A stretch of DNA of 64,000 nt from JACRLW01 sp050181465 (lineage in GTDB: Bacteria; Planctomycetota; UBA1135; UBA2386), in NCBI GenBank assembly GCA_050181465.1, contig JBFXDD010000002.1, positions 62,001 to 126,000 on the forward strand. Reading direction: 5' to 3'. Both the position numbers and the translations under genes were made by a program. The first letter of the stretch is position 1, and every line of letters begins with the position of its first letter. Shown here in pieces: positions 1 to 8,593 of this stretch. The notes beneath the pieces are model-generated. The model searched no databases. It was not told where the DNA came from and saw nothing but the letters and a program-made list of their open reading frames with translations.

Positions 1-1
1 C

Positions 2-196
2 TTCCTGTCGACGAACGTGTGGGTCTCGCATCCCCTGACGCTCGACGCGAGCGGCCAGAGTGCGGTCGGTTTCCTGATCCCGCGCGCCGCCTTCGGCGGA
101 CTCCCGGACGTCTACTGCCAGTTCTTCGTGCTCGAGCCGAGTGCGAATGCCCTGGGCGTGACGGCCAGCAACGTGCTGCAACTGCGCGCGAACTGA
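2..196 (+). CDS. C-terminal end of a secreted protein (5' part outside window)
   Basis: Only the last 64 codons are present; the frame enters from the left edge and stops with TGA at 194-196. The visible part is beta-rich: LTLDASGQSAVGFLIP, then VYCQFFVLEPSANALG. The same pattern (a D-x-x-G turn, an alternating hydrophobic strand ending in IP, then a Q-containing strand with a following P) closes the secreted proteins at 25498-28539 and 30909-32813. I read it as a shared C-terminal surface or sorting module. The function of the full protein cannot be told from this fragment. A strong hairpin follows the stop. Confidence 0.75.
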   Translation, partial: FLSTNVWVSHPLTLDASGQSAVGFLIPRAAFGGLPDVYCQFFVLEPSANALGVTASNVLQLRAN

Positions 197-233
197 GGCT
201 CTGACCGAGCGACAGCGCGACTGCGCTACTTTG

Positions 234-272
234 GAAGGGACGCTGGCGGCTCAGTTGCCGCCGCGTCCCTTC
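234..272 (+). terminator. Hairpin terminator after the partial secreted gene
   Basis: GAAGGGACGC (234-243) pairs perfectly with GCGTCCCTTC (263-272), and the inner GGCGGC/GCCGCC pair closes around a TCAGTT loop. The T-tract after it is weak (TTGCGTTC), so it could end transcription or only protect the 3' end. Confidence 0.5.
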
Positions 273-280
273 TTGCGTTC

Positions 281-748
281 ATGAATCGCTCCGCGGCACT
301 CGGCAGTCTGGTCGGCTATCTCGGTTGGGCGCTCGCGCTCCTGGTTCTTCTCCTGGGCACCGCGCCCATGCTCCGTGCCTTCGAGATCGGCGCGCCCTGT
401 CTCTTCGGCTCGCTCGGCTCGTGGGCGTTCACCGTGTTCACGGTCGATGTGGCGCGGCAGCGCTTCGGTGACGGCAGTTCCGGCCGCGCACTCGCGCTCG
501 TCGGCGCGATCGCGTTCTCGATCGGTGTTCTCCTCCAGCTCTACGTCACGCTCGTGATGCCGGAACTGCAGCGCAACGACGGCGCGCGGTCCGTTCTCGA
601 CGCGATGGGCTCGACTACCCTCGTACCGGAGTGGGTTCCGTTGCCCTTGCTCGCCGGCGGCTCGATCGTGCTCGCAGTGCTCGCATGGCGCTCGGTTCGT
701 TCGTCGCCCGGTGGCCACCCGGCTCAGAACCAACCGCCGATCCGATAG
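281..748 (+). CDS. Small multi-pass membrane protein, unknown function
   Basis: 155 residues starting at ATG 281, with no clear Shine-Dalgarno sequence. Four hydrophobic segments are visible at about residues 10-30, 36-56, 70-92 and 120-138, with short polar loops and a basic, proline-rich C-terminus, so an inner-membrane protein is likely. I recognise no family. It is convergent with feoB and their 3' ends overlap by 25 bp (724-748). It could be a chance reading frame in GC-rich DNA, but four well-spaced membrane segments argue for a real gene. Confidence 0.55.
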   Translation: MNRSAALGSLVGYLGWALALLVLLLGTAPMLRAFEIGAPCLFGSLGSWAFTVFTVDVARQRFGDGSSGRALALVGAIAFSIGVLLQLYVTLVMPELQRNDGARSVLDAMGSTTLVPEWVPLPLLAGGSIVLAVLAWRSVRSSPGGHPAQNQPPIR

Positions 749-2898
749 GTGAGGAAGCTCGCAATCCACGCGAGCGCGCCGGAATAGACGAACAGGAAGA
801 TGGGCCAGCGCCAGCCGCCGCTCTCGCGGCGCACGGCCGCGAGGGTGCTCATGCACTGGCAGGCCAACGCGAAGAAGATCATCAGCGACATCACGGTGCG
901 CGGCGTGAAGACGCGCGTGCCGTCGGGACGACGTTCGCGCGCGAGGCGCTCGCGCAATCGCGAGTCGTTCTCGTCGACTTCATCGCCGATGCCGTAGACG
1001 ACGCCCATCGTCGACACGAACACTTCGCGCGCGGCAAAGGCGCCGAGGATCCCGATGCCGAGCTTCCAGTCGAAGCCGAGCGGCGCGATGAGTGGTTCGA
1101 TGGTCTTGCCGATCTGCCCGGCATAGCTGGCTTCGCGTTGCAGCGATCGTCGCTCGTGTTCGAGTCGAGCCAGACGCTCTTCCCGTTCTTGCTCCAAGAG
1201 ATCGGGCGCGGCGGCGATGGTTGCGGCTTCGGCGTTGAAGTCGCGTCCGACCTTCGGCTCGCGCGGGAACTCCAAGAGCAGCCACATGCCGATCGTGCAG
1301 GCAAGGATGACGACGCCCGCCTCGCGCACGAAGACCAGCGCTCGCTCGCTCATCTGGCGCAGCACCGAGCGTGCCTGCGGCCAACGGTACGGCGGCATCT
1401 GGATGACCAACGGCGCCGGTTGACCGCGAAACAGGATGCGGCCGAGAACCCACGCGGCGCCCAGCGCTGCGACCGTGCCGAACAGGTACATGCCCGTCAT
1501 CAGGGCGCCCTGAGCGAAGGACGACTGCTCGCCTGGCAACATCGCCGCGATCAGAAGCGCGTAGACCGGCAGGCGCGCGGAGCAGGTCGTCAGCGGGACG
1601 ACCAACATGGTGAGCAAGCGGTCACGACGGCGCTCCATCGTGCGCGTCGCGAGGATCGCCGGTACTGCGCACGCGAAGCCCGACAGCAGCGGCACGAAGG
1701 CACGACCGTGCAGTCCGACGGATCGCATGAGTCGATCGGTCAGCACGACGATCCGCGCCATGTAGCCACTGTCCTCGAGGATCCCGAGGCAGAGGAACAT
1801 GAGCAGGATCTGCGGCAGGAACACCAGCACACTGAGCGCGCCCTCGATCACTGCATCCACCAGGAACTCGCGGAAGAGCCCTTCGGGCAGGTGCGTCTCG
1901 CACAGTTCGGCGAGGCCGCCGACCAAGGATTCGATCCAGGCGGTGATGGGTTCGGCGCCGACGAACAAGGCCTGGAACACCAGCGTCATCACGGCGGCGA
2001 AGAGCGCGAAGCCGAAGATCGGGTGGAGCAGGATGGCGTCCAGCCGATCCGTGCGGCGCTGCGCCTTGTCGGTCGTCGCGCCGACCACACCGGCGATCTC
2101 GCGGTCGATCCAGGCATAGCGCGCTGCCGTGATCTCGACATCGAGGTCGCGTCCGGTGGCGAGCGCTTCGCTGCGCACACGGTCGGCGGCGTCGAGCAGC
2201 CGTCGCGGCACTCGATCGCCGATCTCCGCCGCCTCGCTCGACATGAGGGTCCAGCGTGCGATGGCGCGCTGCTTCCGCACGTCGTCACCATGCCATTCCC
2301 GCGGCACGTCGCGGGCGACCTCATCGACGACCGTGCGCAACTCGGGCGGATCGATGAACGGGGCGTGCTCGCGGGGTCCCTGCGGCGCTGAGAGTTGCGC
2401 GCGGAGTGCCTCAGCCAACTGCGGCAGGCCTCGGCCCCGGCGAGCGTCGACAAGCACGACCGGTGCTCCGAGTGAGCGCTCGAGTGACTTCGCATCGAAG
2501 GTCGCGCCGCGCTTGTCGAGCTGGTCGACCATGGTGACGGCCAGCACGAACGGGATGCCGAGTTCTCGAATCTGCAGCGTGAGATAGAGGTGACGCCGCA
2601 ACTCGGTGGCATCGACCACGACGACCGCGGCATCGGGTCGCGGCATCGGCGGCAGCCCGGCGACGGCAGCGATCGCGAGTTGCTCCTCCGCGCTGACGGC
2701 GGAGAGGCTGTAAGCGCCCGGCAGGTCGATGACCGTCGCGGACGATCCTTCACCGAGGTCCCAACGCCCTTCGGTGAGTTCCACGGTGACTCCCGGATAG
2801 TTCGCGACCTTGGCGGAGAGGCCCGTCAGCGCGTTGAACAGCGTGGTCTTGCCGGCGTTGGGATTGCCGGCGAGCACCACGCGCAGCGTGGAGTTCAC
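724..2898 (-). CDS. feoB: FeoB ferrous iron transporter
   Basis: About 724 residues, starting at a GTG that overlaps the feoA stop (GTGA), which indicates translational coupling. The N-terminal G domain has the P-loop GNPNAGKTT (G1), VIDLPGAYSL (G3) and TMVDQLDK (G4, where most FeoBs have NxxD). The membrane part follows, with the two gate regions typical of FeoB (GYMARIVVLTDRLM, then GFACAVPAILATRTM and TTCSARLPVY) and a C-terminal FAAREVFVSTMGVVYG segment. In the known family it imports Fe2+ across the inner membrane, driven or gated by GTP. Length and motif order match a complete protein. It lies in a two-gene feoAB operon under a promoter carrying a palindrome at 3142-3158. Confidence 0.96.
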   Translation of the reverse strand: MNSTLRVVLAGNPNAGKTTLFNALTGLSAKVANYPGVTVELTEGRWDLGEGSSATVIDLPGAYSLSAVSAEEQLAIAAVAGLPPMPRPDAAVVVVDATELRRHLYLTLQIRELGIPFVLAVTMVDQLDKRGATFDAKSLERSLGAPVVLVDARRGRGLPQLAEALRAQLSAPQGPREHAPFIDPPELRTVVDEVARDVPREWHGDDVRKQRAIARWTLMSSEAAEIGDRVPRRLLDAADRVRSEALATGRDLDVEITAARYAWIDREIAGVVGATTDKAQRRTDRLDAILLHPIFGFALFAAVMTLVFQALFVGAEPITAWIESLVGGLAELCETHLPEGLFREFLVDAVIEGALSVLVFLPQILLMFLCLGILEDSGYMARIVVLTDRLMRSVGLHGRAFVPLLSGFACAVPAILATRTMERRRDRLLTMLVVPLTTCSARLPVYALLIAAMLPGEQSSFAQGALMTGMYLFGTVAALGAAWVLGRILFRGQPAPLVIQMPPYRWPQARSVLRQMSERALVFVREAGVVILACTIGMWLLLEFPREPKVGRDFNAEAATIAAAPDLLEQEREERLARLEHERRSLQREASYAGQIGKTIEPLIAPLGFDWKLGIGILGAFAAREVFVSTMGVVYGIGDEVDENDSRLRERLARERRPDGTRVFTPRTVMSLMIFFALACQCMSTLAAVRRESGGWRWPIFLFVYSGALAWIASFLTYRIGGWF

Positions 2899-3119
2899 AG
2901 CAAGGCGACGGCGAGTGCCTGGGCGTCGGAGGTGCGCAGAGACACGCGACAGCCGTGGACTTCCACCTCGAGGACACCACCGACGTCGATGCGGCGGACG
3001 AGACGCAGGACCGTGCCCGGCAAGAAGCCCATCTCGAGCAGTCGGCGACGGAAGCAGCCGCAGCCGTCGATGGCGGACAGGCGGCAGGGGGTGCCGGGGG
3101 GCAGGCGGTCGAGGGTCAT
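2895..3119 (-). CDS. feoA: FeoA, small SH3-like accessory protein of ferrous iron uptake
   Basis: 74 residues from ATG 3119. A longer reading from TTG 3158 is possible but would run through the promoter elements, so I prefer the ATG. The sequence has the FeoA pattern: LPPGTPCRLSAIDG at the start, RRLLEMGFLPGT in the middle and a closing VSLRTSDAQALAV strand. FeoA proteins are cytosolic SH3-like partners of FeoB. The stop codon overlaps the feoB GTG. The -10-like hexamer lies only 11 nt upstream of the ATG, so the mRNA probably has almost no leader. Confidence 0.93.
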   Translation of the reverse strand: MTLDRLPPGTPCRLSAIDGCGCFRRRLLEMGFLPGTVLRLVRRIDVGGVLEVEVHGCRVSLRTSDAQALAVALL

Positions 3120-3130
3120 GTGCTGGCGGG

Positions 3131-3158
3131 AGTCTAGCTCTTTGAGATGCGATCTCAA
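3131..3158 (-). promoter_or_regulatory. feoAB promoter with an overlapping palindromic operator
   Basis: On the minus strand TTGAGA (-35, 3158-3153) and TAGACT (-10, 3136-3131) are separated by 16 nt. The perfect inverted repeat TTGAGATGCGATCTCAA (3142-3158, 7-bp arms around GCG) covers the -35 box and spacer. Such a site in front of iron-uptake genes suggests a repressor operator, probably for a metal-dependent regulator (inference). It does not obviously match the classical Fur 19-mer. Confidence 0.5.
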
Positions 3159-3390
3159 CTGAGGAAAGTGATCGAGAGAATGTTGCCGGGGAATCGAGTC
3201 GCCAGGCGGCCTGCGGGGTGCCCGCTGCCAACGGACCGGCCGGATCGAGCTTGCCGGGTCTCGATTCGGCCCTGCCGGCTCGCACCGCGGCGGCGGCCGC
3301 CGCTCCGAAGGCCGGTCGGCAGCGCCAGGTCGGCAACATTCCTTCGACCAGGATCCCGCGCGGGGCCGCGCTGGCTATCTTCCCGCGCCC

Positions 3391-4098
3391 ATGGGTCGTC
3401 AGTGGCTACAGAAGAACCGCGAGATCACCGCCAACCGCCGCGCCAAGGTGGTGACCAAGCTGGTCCGCGAGATCACGATCGCCGCCAAGATGGGGGTCCC
3501 CGACCCGGCCATGAACCCGCGCCTCGCGGTCGCGGTCGAAGCGGCGCGCAAGCAGTCGGTGTCGAACGACACGATCGTCCGCGCGATCAAGAAGGGCTCC
3601 GGTCAGGGCGGTGACTCGGCGGACTACGAGCTGGTCACGTTCGAGGGCATGGCACCGCACAAGGTCCCGGTCATCGTCGAATGCATGACCGACAACCGGA
3701 ACCGAACCGCACCGGACATCCGATCGCTGTTTCGCGACGGCCAGTTCGGCAGCAAGGTCGCCTTCTTCTTCGACCATGTCGGGATCATCGAGGCCACGGC
3801 TCCGAACCAGAGCGCCGATGCCGAGGGCGCGGCGATCGAAGCGAATGCGCAGGATGTCGAAATGCTCGAGGTCGCGGAGGACGCACTCCCGACCGCGCGC
3901 TTCACCACCGATCGCACGGACCTCGATGCGGTGACCGATGCGCTGCGGGTGGCGGGTTGGGTCGTGAGCACGTCCGAACTCGGCTACGTCGCCAAGGAGC
4001 CGGTGAAGCTGACCGCGGAGCAGCGCGAGGAAGTCGAAGAGTTCCTCGGGCGCATCGACGACCACGACGACGTGCACCGCATCTACGCTGCACTCTGA
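3391..4098 (+). CDS. YebC/PmpR-family transcriptional regulator
   Basis: 235 residues from ATG 3391. The N-terminus MGRQWLQKN and the segment KLVREITIAAKMGVPDPAMN match the YebC/TACO1 family; the later NDTIVRAIKKGSG and VECMTDNRNRTAPDIRSLF motifs are also typical, as is the overall length. Members are cytosolic; they bind DNA or act on the ribosome (TACO1-like), and the exact role differs between species. The start resembles the YeeN-type paralogue (MGR) more than YebC itself (MAGHSKW). A TATCTT hexamer sits 9 nt before the ATG, another short-leader arrangement. It is monocistronic and convergent with the gene at 4124. Confidence 0.9.
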   Translation: MGRQWLQKNREITANRRAKVVTKLVREITIAAKMGVPDPAMNPRLAVAVEAARKQSVSNDTIVRAIKKGSGQGGDSADYELVTFEGMAPHKVPVIVECMTDNRNRTAPDIRSLFRDGQFGSKVAFFFDHVGIIEATAPNQSADAEGAAIEANAQDVEMLEVAEDALPTARFTTDRTDLDAVTDALRVAGWVVSTSELGYVAKEPVKLTAEQREEVEEFLGRIDDHDDVHRIYAAL

Positions 4099-4123
4099 CC
4101 AAGTAGCAGAGTGACCGCCGCGA

Positions 4124-6223
4124 TCAGCGCGCGAGCGTGAACCAATCGACGCGTGATCGCGCGTTGCCGCCCTCACCGAGCGGCCGCACGGTCTCGCGCC
4201 AGAACAACACGGATGTATCGCTGCTCGCTGCGGAGAGAGTGCGCAGCGCGCGACCGAGAGCACGCTCGGCGTCCGGATCGTCGTTTCGCAGTGAGACCGC
4301 GCCCATTGGCGTGACGACGATCGTGCGCTGCGGCGCTGTTGCCGTCGCGCTCGTGGTCAGCAGCATCGCGCTGGCAGCATCGAGTTCGAGGACCGCGCCG
4401 TCGTACGGCAGAGGGAGCGCGATCTCGCCGAGGCTCGGATGTGCTTCGACGTCCCTTGCTTCGCCGTCACTGTCGAAGCGGACCTCGATTCCCTCGAGTT
4501 GGATCCCGAAGGTCGCGAGCGAGGGCGGACCGAGAGCCCGCGTGAGATCGAGTTCCACGGCACCGCTCGCCGGAACCGCGAAGTCCAGGCCGGCCAACTC
4601 GCCGGGCAGTTCACCAGCCGCGCTCAGCCAGCGCAGGGTTCCCGACTCTGCGGACGTCGGTGCGATCAAGGTGACGAGTGCGTAGTCCTCGGCGGCGACC
4701 GGTGCGGCGAAGCGCCAGCGCGACGACCGCGCGGGATCTCTCGTCAGCGCGACGCTGGTGCGTGAGGCACCCGAGCGCCTGCGGAGCAAGAGGCGCGCGT
4801 TCGCCGAATCCCACGTGGCGATCGAGCAACCATGGTCGAGCAGCGCGCGCAACGCAGAGCCATCGTGGTAGAGGTCCAAGGCTCCCGGAGCGGGCGTCGA
4901 CACGAAGCCCGCCGACACGATCGGGAACGGCCTTTCAGCCAACGGGCGCTGTGCGAGTGCGAACCAACCGTTGTGGTTGAAGGGCGGCAATCCTTCTCGG
5001 ATGGGCGTGGCCGCCGTCAGGACGAGTGGTCGTCCAACCTCGACGTCTCGGCCGTGCTCGTCGAGCGCGGCGCGCAGTTGCTCCATCTCCAGCCACGCGG
5101 CGCGGTAGCGGTCGACGATTCTCTGGCCACCCAGGATCCACGACGCAAACACGAGGATCGCGCAGGGTGCGAGATACTTCGCCCGCACCGCCGCCGCACA
5201 ACCGACGGCCAGTGCGAGCGGCACTACGGCACCGTAGAGCAGGCGGCCGCCGCTCAGTCCGGCATGGAGTGGCATCGACAGCGTCGGGGCCAGGTGCACG
5301 GCGACCCACCCGCTCAACACGACGAGCGCGCGGGTTCGCCGACGCAACAGCACGGCGAGCACCAGTGCAGCCAGAGCTGCGGCCGGCAGCGACCACAGGG
5401 GCGACAGACTCGGAAGTTCCGGTGCAACCAGGGCCCGCAACTTTGCGCCTACCTGAGCGAGTTCGAATCGAGCGGGGGTCGCCGTGTTCGCGTCCCCAGC
5501 GCCGAGACCCAATCCCAGCCCGAAGCGGAGCAGCACGTAACCGAACCAGAGCGGCAGCAGCTTGAGGTGCGGACGCAACCGCAGCGACAGCGGGAAGTGT
5601 GGTCGCACCAACCAGTCGACGGCGAAGAGACTGGCGGGCAACACGATCGCCGACTCCTTCGTTGCCAATGCCAAGACCGCACACGCGGGAACCGCGGCAC
5701 GCGCCAGGCGACGTCCATCGCGCAGGTAGCGGGCGAAGGCGAGCGTCGTCGCCAGGTGCAGGACCAGTTCGAGCGAGGAGTTGCGCGCCGCGATCCACGC
5801 GATCGGCTCGATCGCGATCGGGTGCACGGCGAACCAGCCGCCGGCGAGTGCACTCGCCAGCGCGCGCCGCCGAAGCATCAGCGCGTCGGCGAGCAGCGCG
5901 ACGAGCATCGACGCCGTGACGTGCAAGAGGAGGTTGGTGAGATGGAACGCCCACGGCGCACCGCCGCCCAGCTCGAGATCCGAGGCGAGGCTCACGCTCA
6001 CCATGGGTCGGTAGAGCGGCAGCTCGATACCGAGCCATGGACGCACGAAGTCGGCGAAGACCCGCGGCCAATCGATGGCGACCGCGTCGACGTCGTGGCG
6101 CAGGAAGAACCCGAGCATCACGTCGTCCGACAGCCAGCCGCCGTCGAGCGTGCGAACACCGACCAAGGTCGCTGCGAGGCCGACCGCGATCAGGCTGATG
6201 GCACGCTGGCGTGTCGCGTTCAC
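4124..6223 (-). CDS. Predicted GT-C type membrane glycosyltransferase (PMT/TMTC-like)
   Basis: 699 residues from a GTG overlapping the rho stop (GTGA). It begins with a membrane helix, then WLSDD, the place where GT-C enzymes carry their acidic catalytic residue. Further marks of the family are the first-loop YRPMVSVS, HPIAIEPIAWIAARN and ATKESAIVLPASL. About ten hydrophobic segments fill residues 1-350; the remaining 350 residues are a soluble, beta-rich extracytoplasmic region. GT-C enzymes transfer sugars from polyprenyl-phosphate donors on the outer face of the membrane; donor and acceptor here are unknown. It follows coaE and rho on the same strand. Confidence 0.7.
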   Translation of the reverse strand: MNATRQRAISLIAVGLAATLVGVRTLDGGWLSDDVMLGFFLRHDVDAVAIDWPRVFADFVRPWLGIELPLYRPMVSVSLASDLELGGGAPWAFHLTNLLLHVTASMLVALLADALMLRRRALASALAGGWFAVHPIAIEPIAWIAARNSSLELVLHLATTLAFARYLRDGRRLARAAVPACAVLALATKESAIVLPASLFAVDWLVRPHFPLSLRLRPHLKLLPLWFGYVLLRFGLGLGLGAGDANTATPARFELAQVGAKLRALVAPELPSLSPLWSLPAAALAALVLAVLLRRRTRALVVLSGWVAVHLAPTLSMPLHAGLSGGRLLYGAVVPLALAVGCAAAVRAKYLAPCAILVFASWILGGQRIVDRYRAAWLEMEQLRAALDEHGRDVEVGRPLVLTAATPIREGLPPFNHNGWFALAQRPLAERPFPIVSAGFVSTPAPGALDLYHDGSALRALLDHGCSIATWDSANARLLLRRRSGASRTSVALTRDPARSSRWRFAAPVAAEDYALVTLIAPTSAESGTLRWLSAAGELPGELAGLDFAVPASGAVELDLTRALGPPSLATFGIQLEGIEVRFDSDGEARDVEAHPSLGEIALPLPYDGAVLELDAASAMLLTTSATATAPQRTIVVTPMGAVSLRNDDPDAERALGRALRTLSAASSDTSVLFWRETVRPLGEGGNARSRVDWFTLAR

Positions 6224-7590
6224 AAGGCGTCGAGCAGCGTGCGATTGTTCGGCGTCGCTTCGACTCGCGCGATCAGGTCCTCGAGCGCTTCTCGTCGCGA
6301 TTCGCGGTCGAGTGCCTTGCGCAGGGTTCGCAGCTTGTCGAGGTCGGCGGGCGGCAGGAGGCTGTCTTCGCGACGCGTGCCGGTGTGCAGCACGTCGATC
6401 GCCGGAAACAGGTGGAGGCCGGCGAGGCGCTCGTCCAGCACGATCTCGCAGTTGCCCTTGCCGCGAAACTCCTCGGCGACCACTTCATCGATTCGGGCGC
6501 CGGTTCCCGTGAGTGCCGTCGCGATCACGGTGAGCGATCCGCCTTCTTCGAGGTTGCGCGCCGCGCCGAAGATCCGCTTGGGCGCGAGGAGCGCGTTGGC
6601 GTCCAAGCCGGCGCACAGCGTCTTCCCGCTTGGAGTCGACTCGAGGTTGAACGCGCGCACCATGCTGGTCAGCGAGTCGATCACGAGCACGACGTGAGCG
6701 CCTGACTCCACCATGCGCCGGCTCTTGTGGATCGTCATCTCGGCCAGCGCGGTGTGCCGGGACGCCGGTTCATCGAACGTGGAAGCGACGACCTCCCGCC
6801 GCTCGTGCGGTTCGATGCCCCGTTGTGCGAGGGTGATCTCCTCGGGGCGCTCATCGAGCAGCAGAAGAATCAGGTACACGTCCTGGTTGGCGCGCAGGAT
6901 CGTCTGCGACAGCGCGATCAGCAACGCGGCGCGCCGCGAGTTCGGCGGTGCCAAGATCAAGGTGCGCTGTCCGCGGCCCATGGGCGCCAGCAGGTCCAGC
7001 ATCCGCACCTCCCGCGGCGTTCCCTCGATGTCCAACGCCAGGCGGGCGGTGGGCACGATCGGGGTCATCTCGTCGAAGGGGATCCGGCGGCGCAGATCTT
7101 CGACCGGCTTGCCGTCGACCCATTCGACGTGGAGGAGTGCGAAGTACTTCTCGCCGTCCTTTGGCGGCCGCACCGGCCCGGCGATCTGATGGCCCTGCTT
7201 GAGGTTCAGCCGTCGGATCTGGCTCGGACTCACGTAGATGTCGTCGGGTCCCGCCTGGTAGTTGAACTCCCGTGAGCGCAAGAAGCCGAAGCCGTCGGGG
7301 AGCACGTCGAGCGTGCCCTCACCCCAGCCCAGGCCCTGCGACGTCACCTTGCACTTGAGAATGTGGAAGATCAGCTCCTGTTTGGCGAGCCCGACGGTGC
7401 TCTCGACCCCGGCGTCCTCCGCGATCGCGACCAACTCCGCGACGCTGAGTCGTTGGAGTCGCGGGATGTCGTAGTCGGCGCGTTTGGCGCGCTCGTAGAC
7501 CTCGTTGCGATCATCGCCGTTGGACGGCGGCGACGGGTCGTCGAGACGCCGGCGGTCGGCCGGCCTGGATGTGGAATCGGAATTGCCCAT
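6220..7590 (-). CDS. rho: Rho-family transcription termination factor with degenerate Walker A motif
   Basis: 456 residues. The N-terminal domain (about 35-85) and cold-shock RNA-binding domain (about 88-160, RNP1-like GFGFLRS) are intact. In the RecA-type domain the catalytic DERPEE, the VVASTFDEPASRH block, the Walker B-like VVLVIDSLTSMVRAFN, the Q-loop SGK, GAARNLEEGGSLTVIATAL, EEFRGKGNCE and FPAIDV..SGTR-like ending are present. Only the P-loop is abnormal: E. coli Rho has APPKAGKT, this protein has APPNSRRA (residues about 214-221), losing Gly, Lys and Thr. I checked the codons directly at 6928-6942 and see no frameshift. It either binds ATP differently, is a non-hydrolysing Rho, or is a paralogue of a normal Rho elsewhere. 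A start at ATG 7590 gives the usual length. Confidence 0.92.
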   Translation of the reverse strand: MGNSDSTSRPADRRRLDDPSPPSNGDDRNEVYERAKRADYDIPRLQRLSVAELVAIAEDAGVESTVGLAKQELIFHILKCKVTSQGLGWGEGTLDVLPDGFGFLRSREFNYQAGPDDIYVSPSQIRRLNLKQGHQIAGPVRPPKDGEKYFALLHVEWVDGKPVEDLRRRIPFDEMTPIVPTARLALDIEGTPREVRMLDLLAPMGRGQRTLILAPPNSRRAALLIALSQTILRANQDVYLILLLLDERPEEITLAQRGIEPHERREVVASTFDEPASRHTALAEMTIHKSRRMVESGAHVVLVIDSLTSMVRAFNLESTPSGKTLCAGLDANALLAPKRIFGAARNLEEGGSLTVIATALTGTGARIDEVVAEEFRGKGNCEIVLDERLAGLHLFPAIDVLHTGTRREDSLLPPADLDKLRTLRKALDRESRREALEDLIARVEATPNNRTLLDAL

Positions 7591-7672
7591 GGAGCGGGCG
7601 AGGTGCGCGAGAGAGATGGGGGCGACGACGGCTTCGGCGTTGCCGGAGAGGGGCTTCGTCGTCGGTGAGGGG

Positions 7673-8281
7673 TCACGACCAGCGTGCGAGCAGCATCGCG
7701 ACCGCGTGGCGAGTGACGGCGAGGTCGCCGTCGTTGGGAATGGTAGCGTCGGCGCGGGACTCTTTCAGGGACAGGGCGAGCTGATTGGCTTCGCGTCGAC
7801 GCCATTCCGATTCATCCCAGCCCGCGCGCTGCATCGCGCGGGCCTTGCGAACTTCGTCGCGGGCCGCGACGAACACGACCTTGTCGCACAATTGCCCGAG
7901 CTCGCCTTCGAGCAGGAGGGGCACGTCGAGCAGAACCGAGCGGCCCGCGCATCTTGCCGCCTCGACCTGGCGCCGGATCTCCGCGCGGACCGGCGGATGC
8001 ACGATCGCTTCCAGGGCGGCACGGGCGAGGGGGTCGGCGAAGACCCGCCGAGCCAGCTCGGCGCGATCGAGTGCCCCGTCCGGCCCGAGGATCTCGGCCC
8101 CGAATTCGGCGGCGATCGCGCGCTTCATCGCCGCGCTCGATTGGATCGATCGCGCGATGGCATCGGCGTCGACGTGGACCAAGCCGGCTTCCGCGAAGAG
8201 CTTTGCCACGGTCGACTTGCCGGCGGCGATCCCGCCGACGATGCCGATGACCAGCGGTCGAGCAGGCTCGAATCGATGCAT
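7673..8281 (-). CDS. coaE: Dephospho-CoA kinase
   Basis: 202 residues from ATG 8281; the frame is open further upstream, but family members begin right before the P-loop, so I chose this start. It carries VIGIVGGIAAGKSTVAKLFAE (Walker A, residues about 12-30), the substrate-side VHVDADAIAR, the lid-region AIVHPPVRAEIRR and DVPLLLEGEL. CoaE performs the last step of coenzyme A synthesis, phosphorylating dephospho-CoA in the cytosol. It is the first gene of a minus-strand cluster with rho (82-bp gap) and the GT-C gene. Confidence 0.94.
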   Translation of the reverse strand: MHRFEPARPLVIGIVGGIAAGKSTVAKLFAEAGLVHVDADAIARSIQSSAAMKRAIAAEFGAEILGPDGALDRAELARRVFADPLARAALEAIVHPPVRAEIRRQVEAARCAGRSVLLDVPLLLEGELGQLCDKVVFVAARDEVRKARAMQRAGWDESEWRRREANQLALSLKESRADATIPNDGDLAVTRHAVAMLLARWS

Positions 8282-8374
8282 GGTGCGCACTCGGGAGGGG
8301 CTTTCCGCGCGCGGTCGCGCGACGCTGCGGTAGACTCCCCCGGCTGCTGGTTCCAGGACAGCTTTTTCGCTGCC

Positions 8375-8404
8375 TTGACCCTTTGCCGCCAACGTTCCTA
8401 GAAT
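8375..8404 (+). promoter_or_regulatory. Sigma70-type promoter for the coiled-coil membrane protein
   Basis: TTGACC (8375-8380) and TAGAAT (8399-8404) are 18 bp apart, close to consensus. Transcription would begin near 8411, giving a leader of roughly 180 nt before ATG 8594. I see no known riboswitch in that leader. Confidence 0.6.
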
Positions 8405-8593
8405 CCCGGCCCGATCCCCGGATCGACCCCTCTCTCCCCTCGAGACGTCGGGTCAGAAGGGGGTGAGGCCGGCCAACCCCTAGATCGCTTCGTCCCTGCC
8501 GCGGTGCGCCGGACGTCCCCCCTGGACGCTCCGCGGCTTCGGCCTCACAGTCCCCTCTCCCGCACAACCCGAACGCAGCCTGGAGCATCGGTC

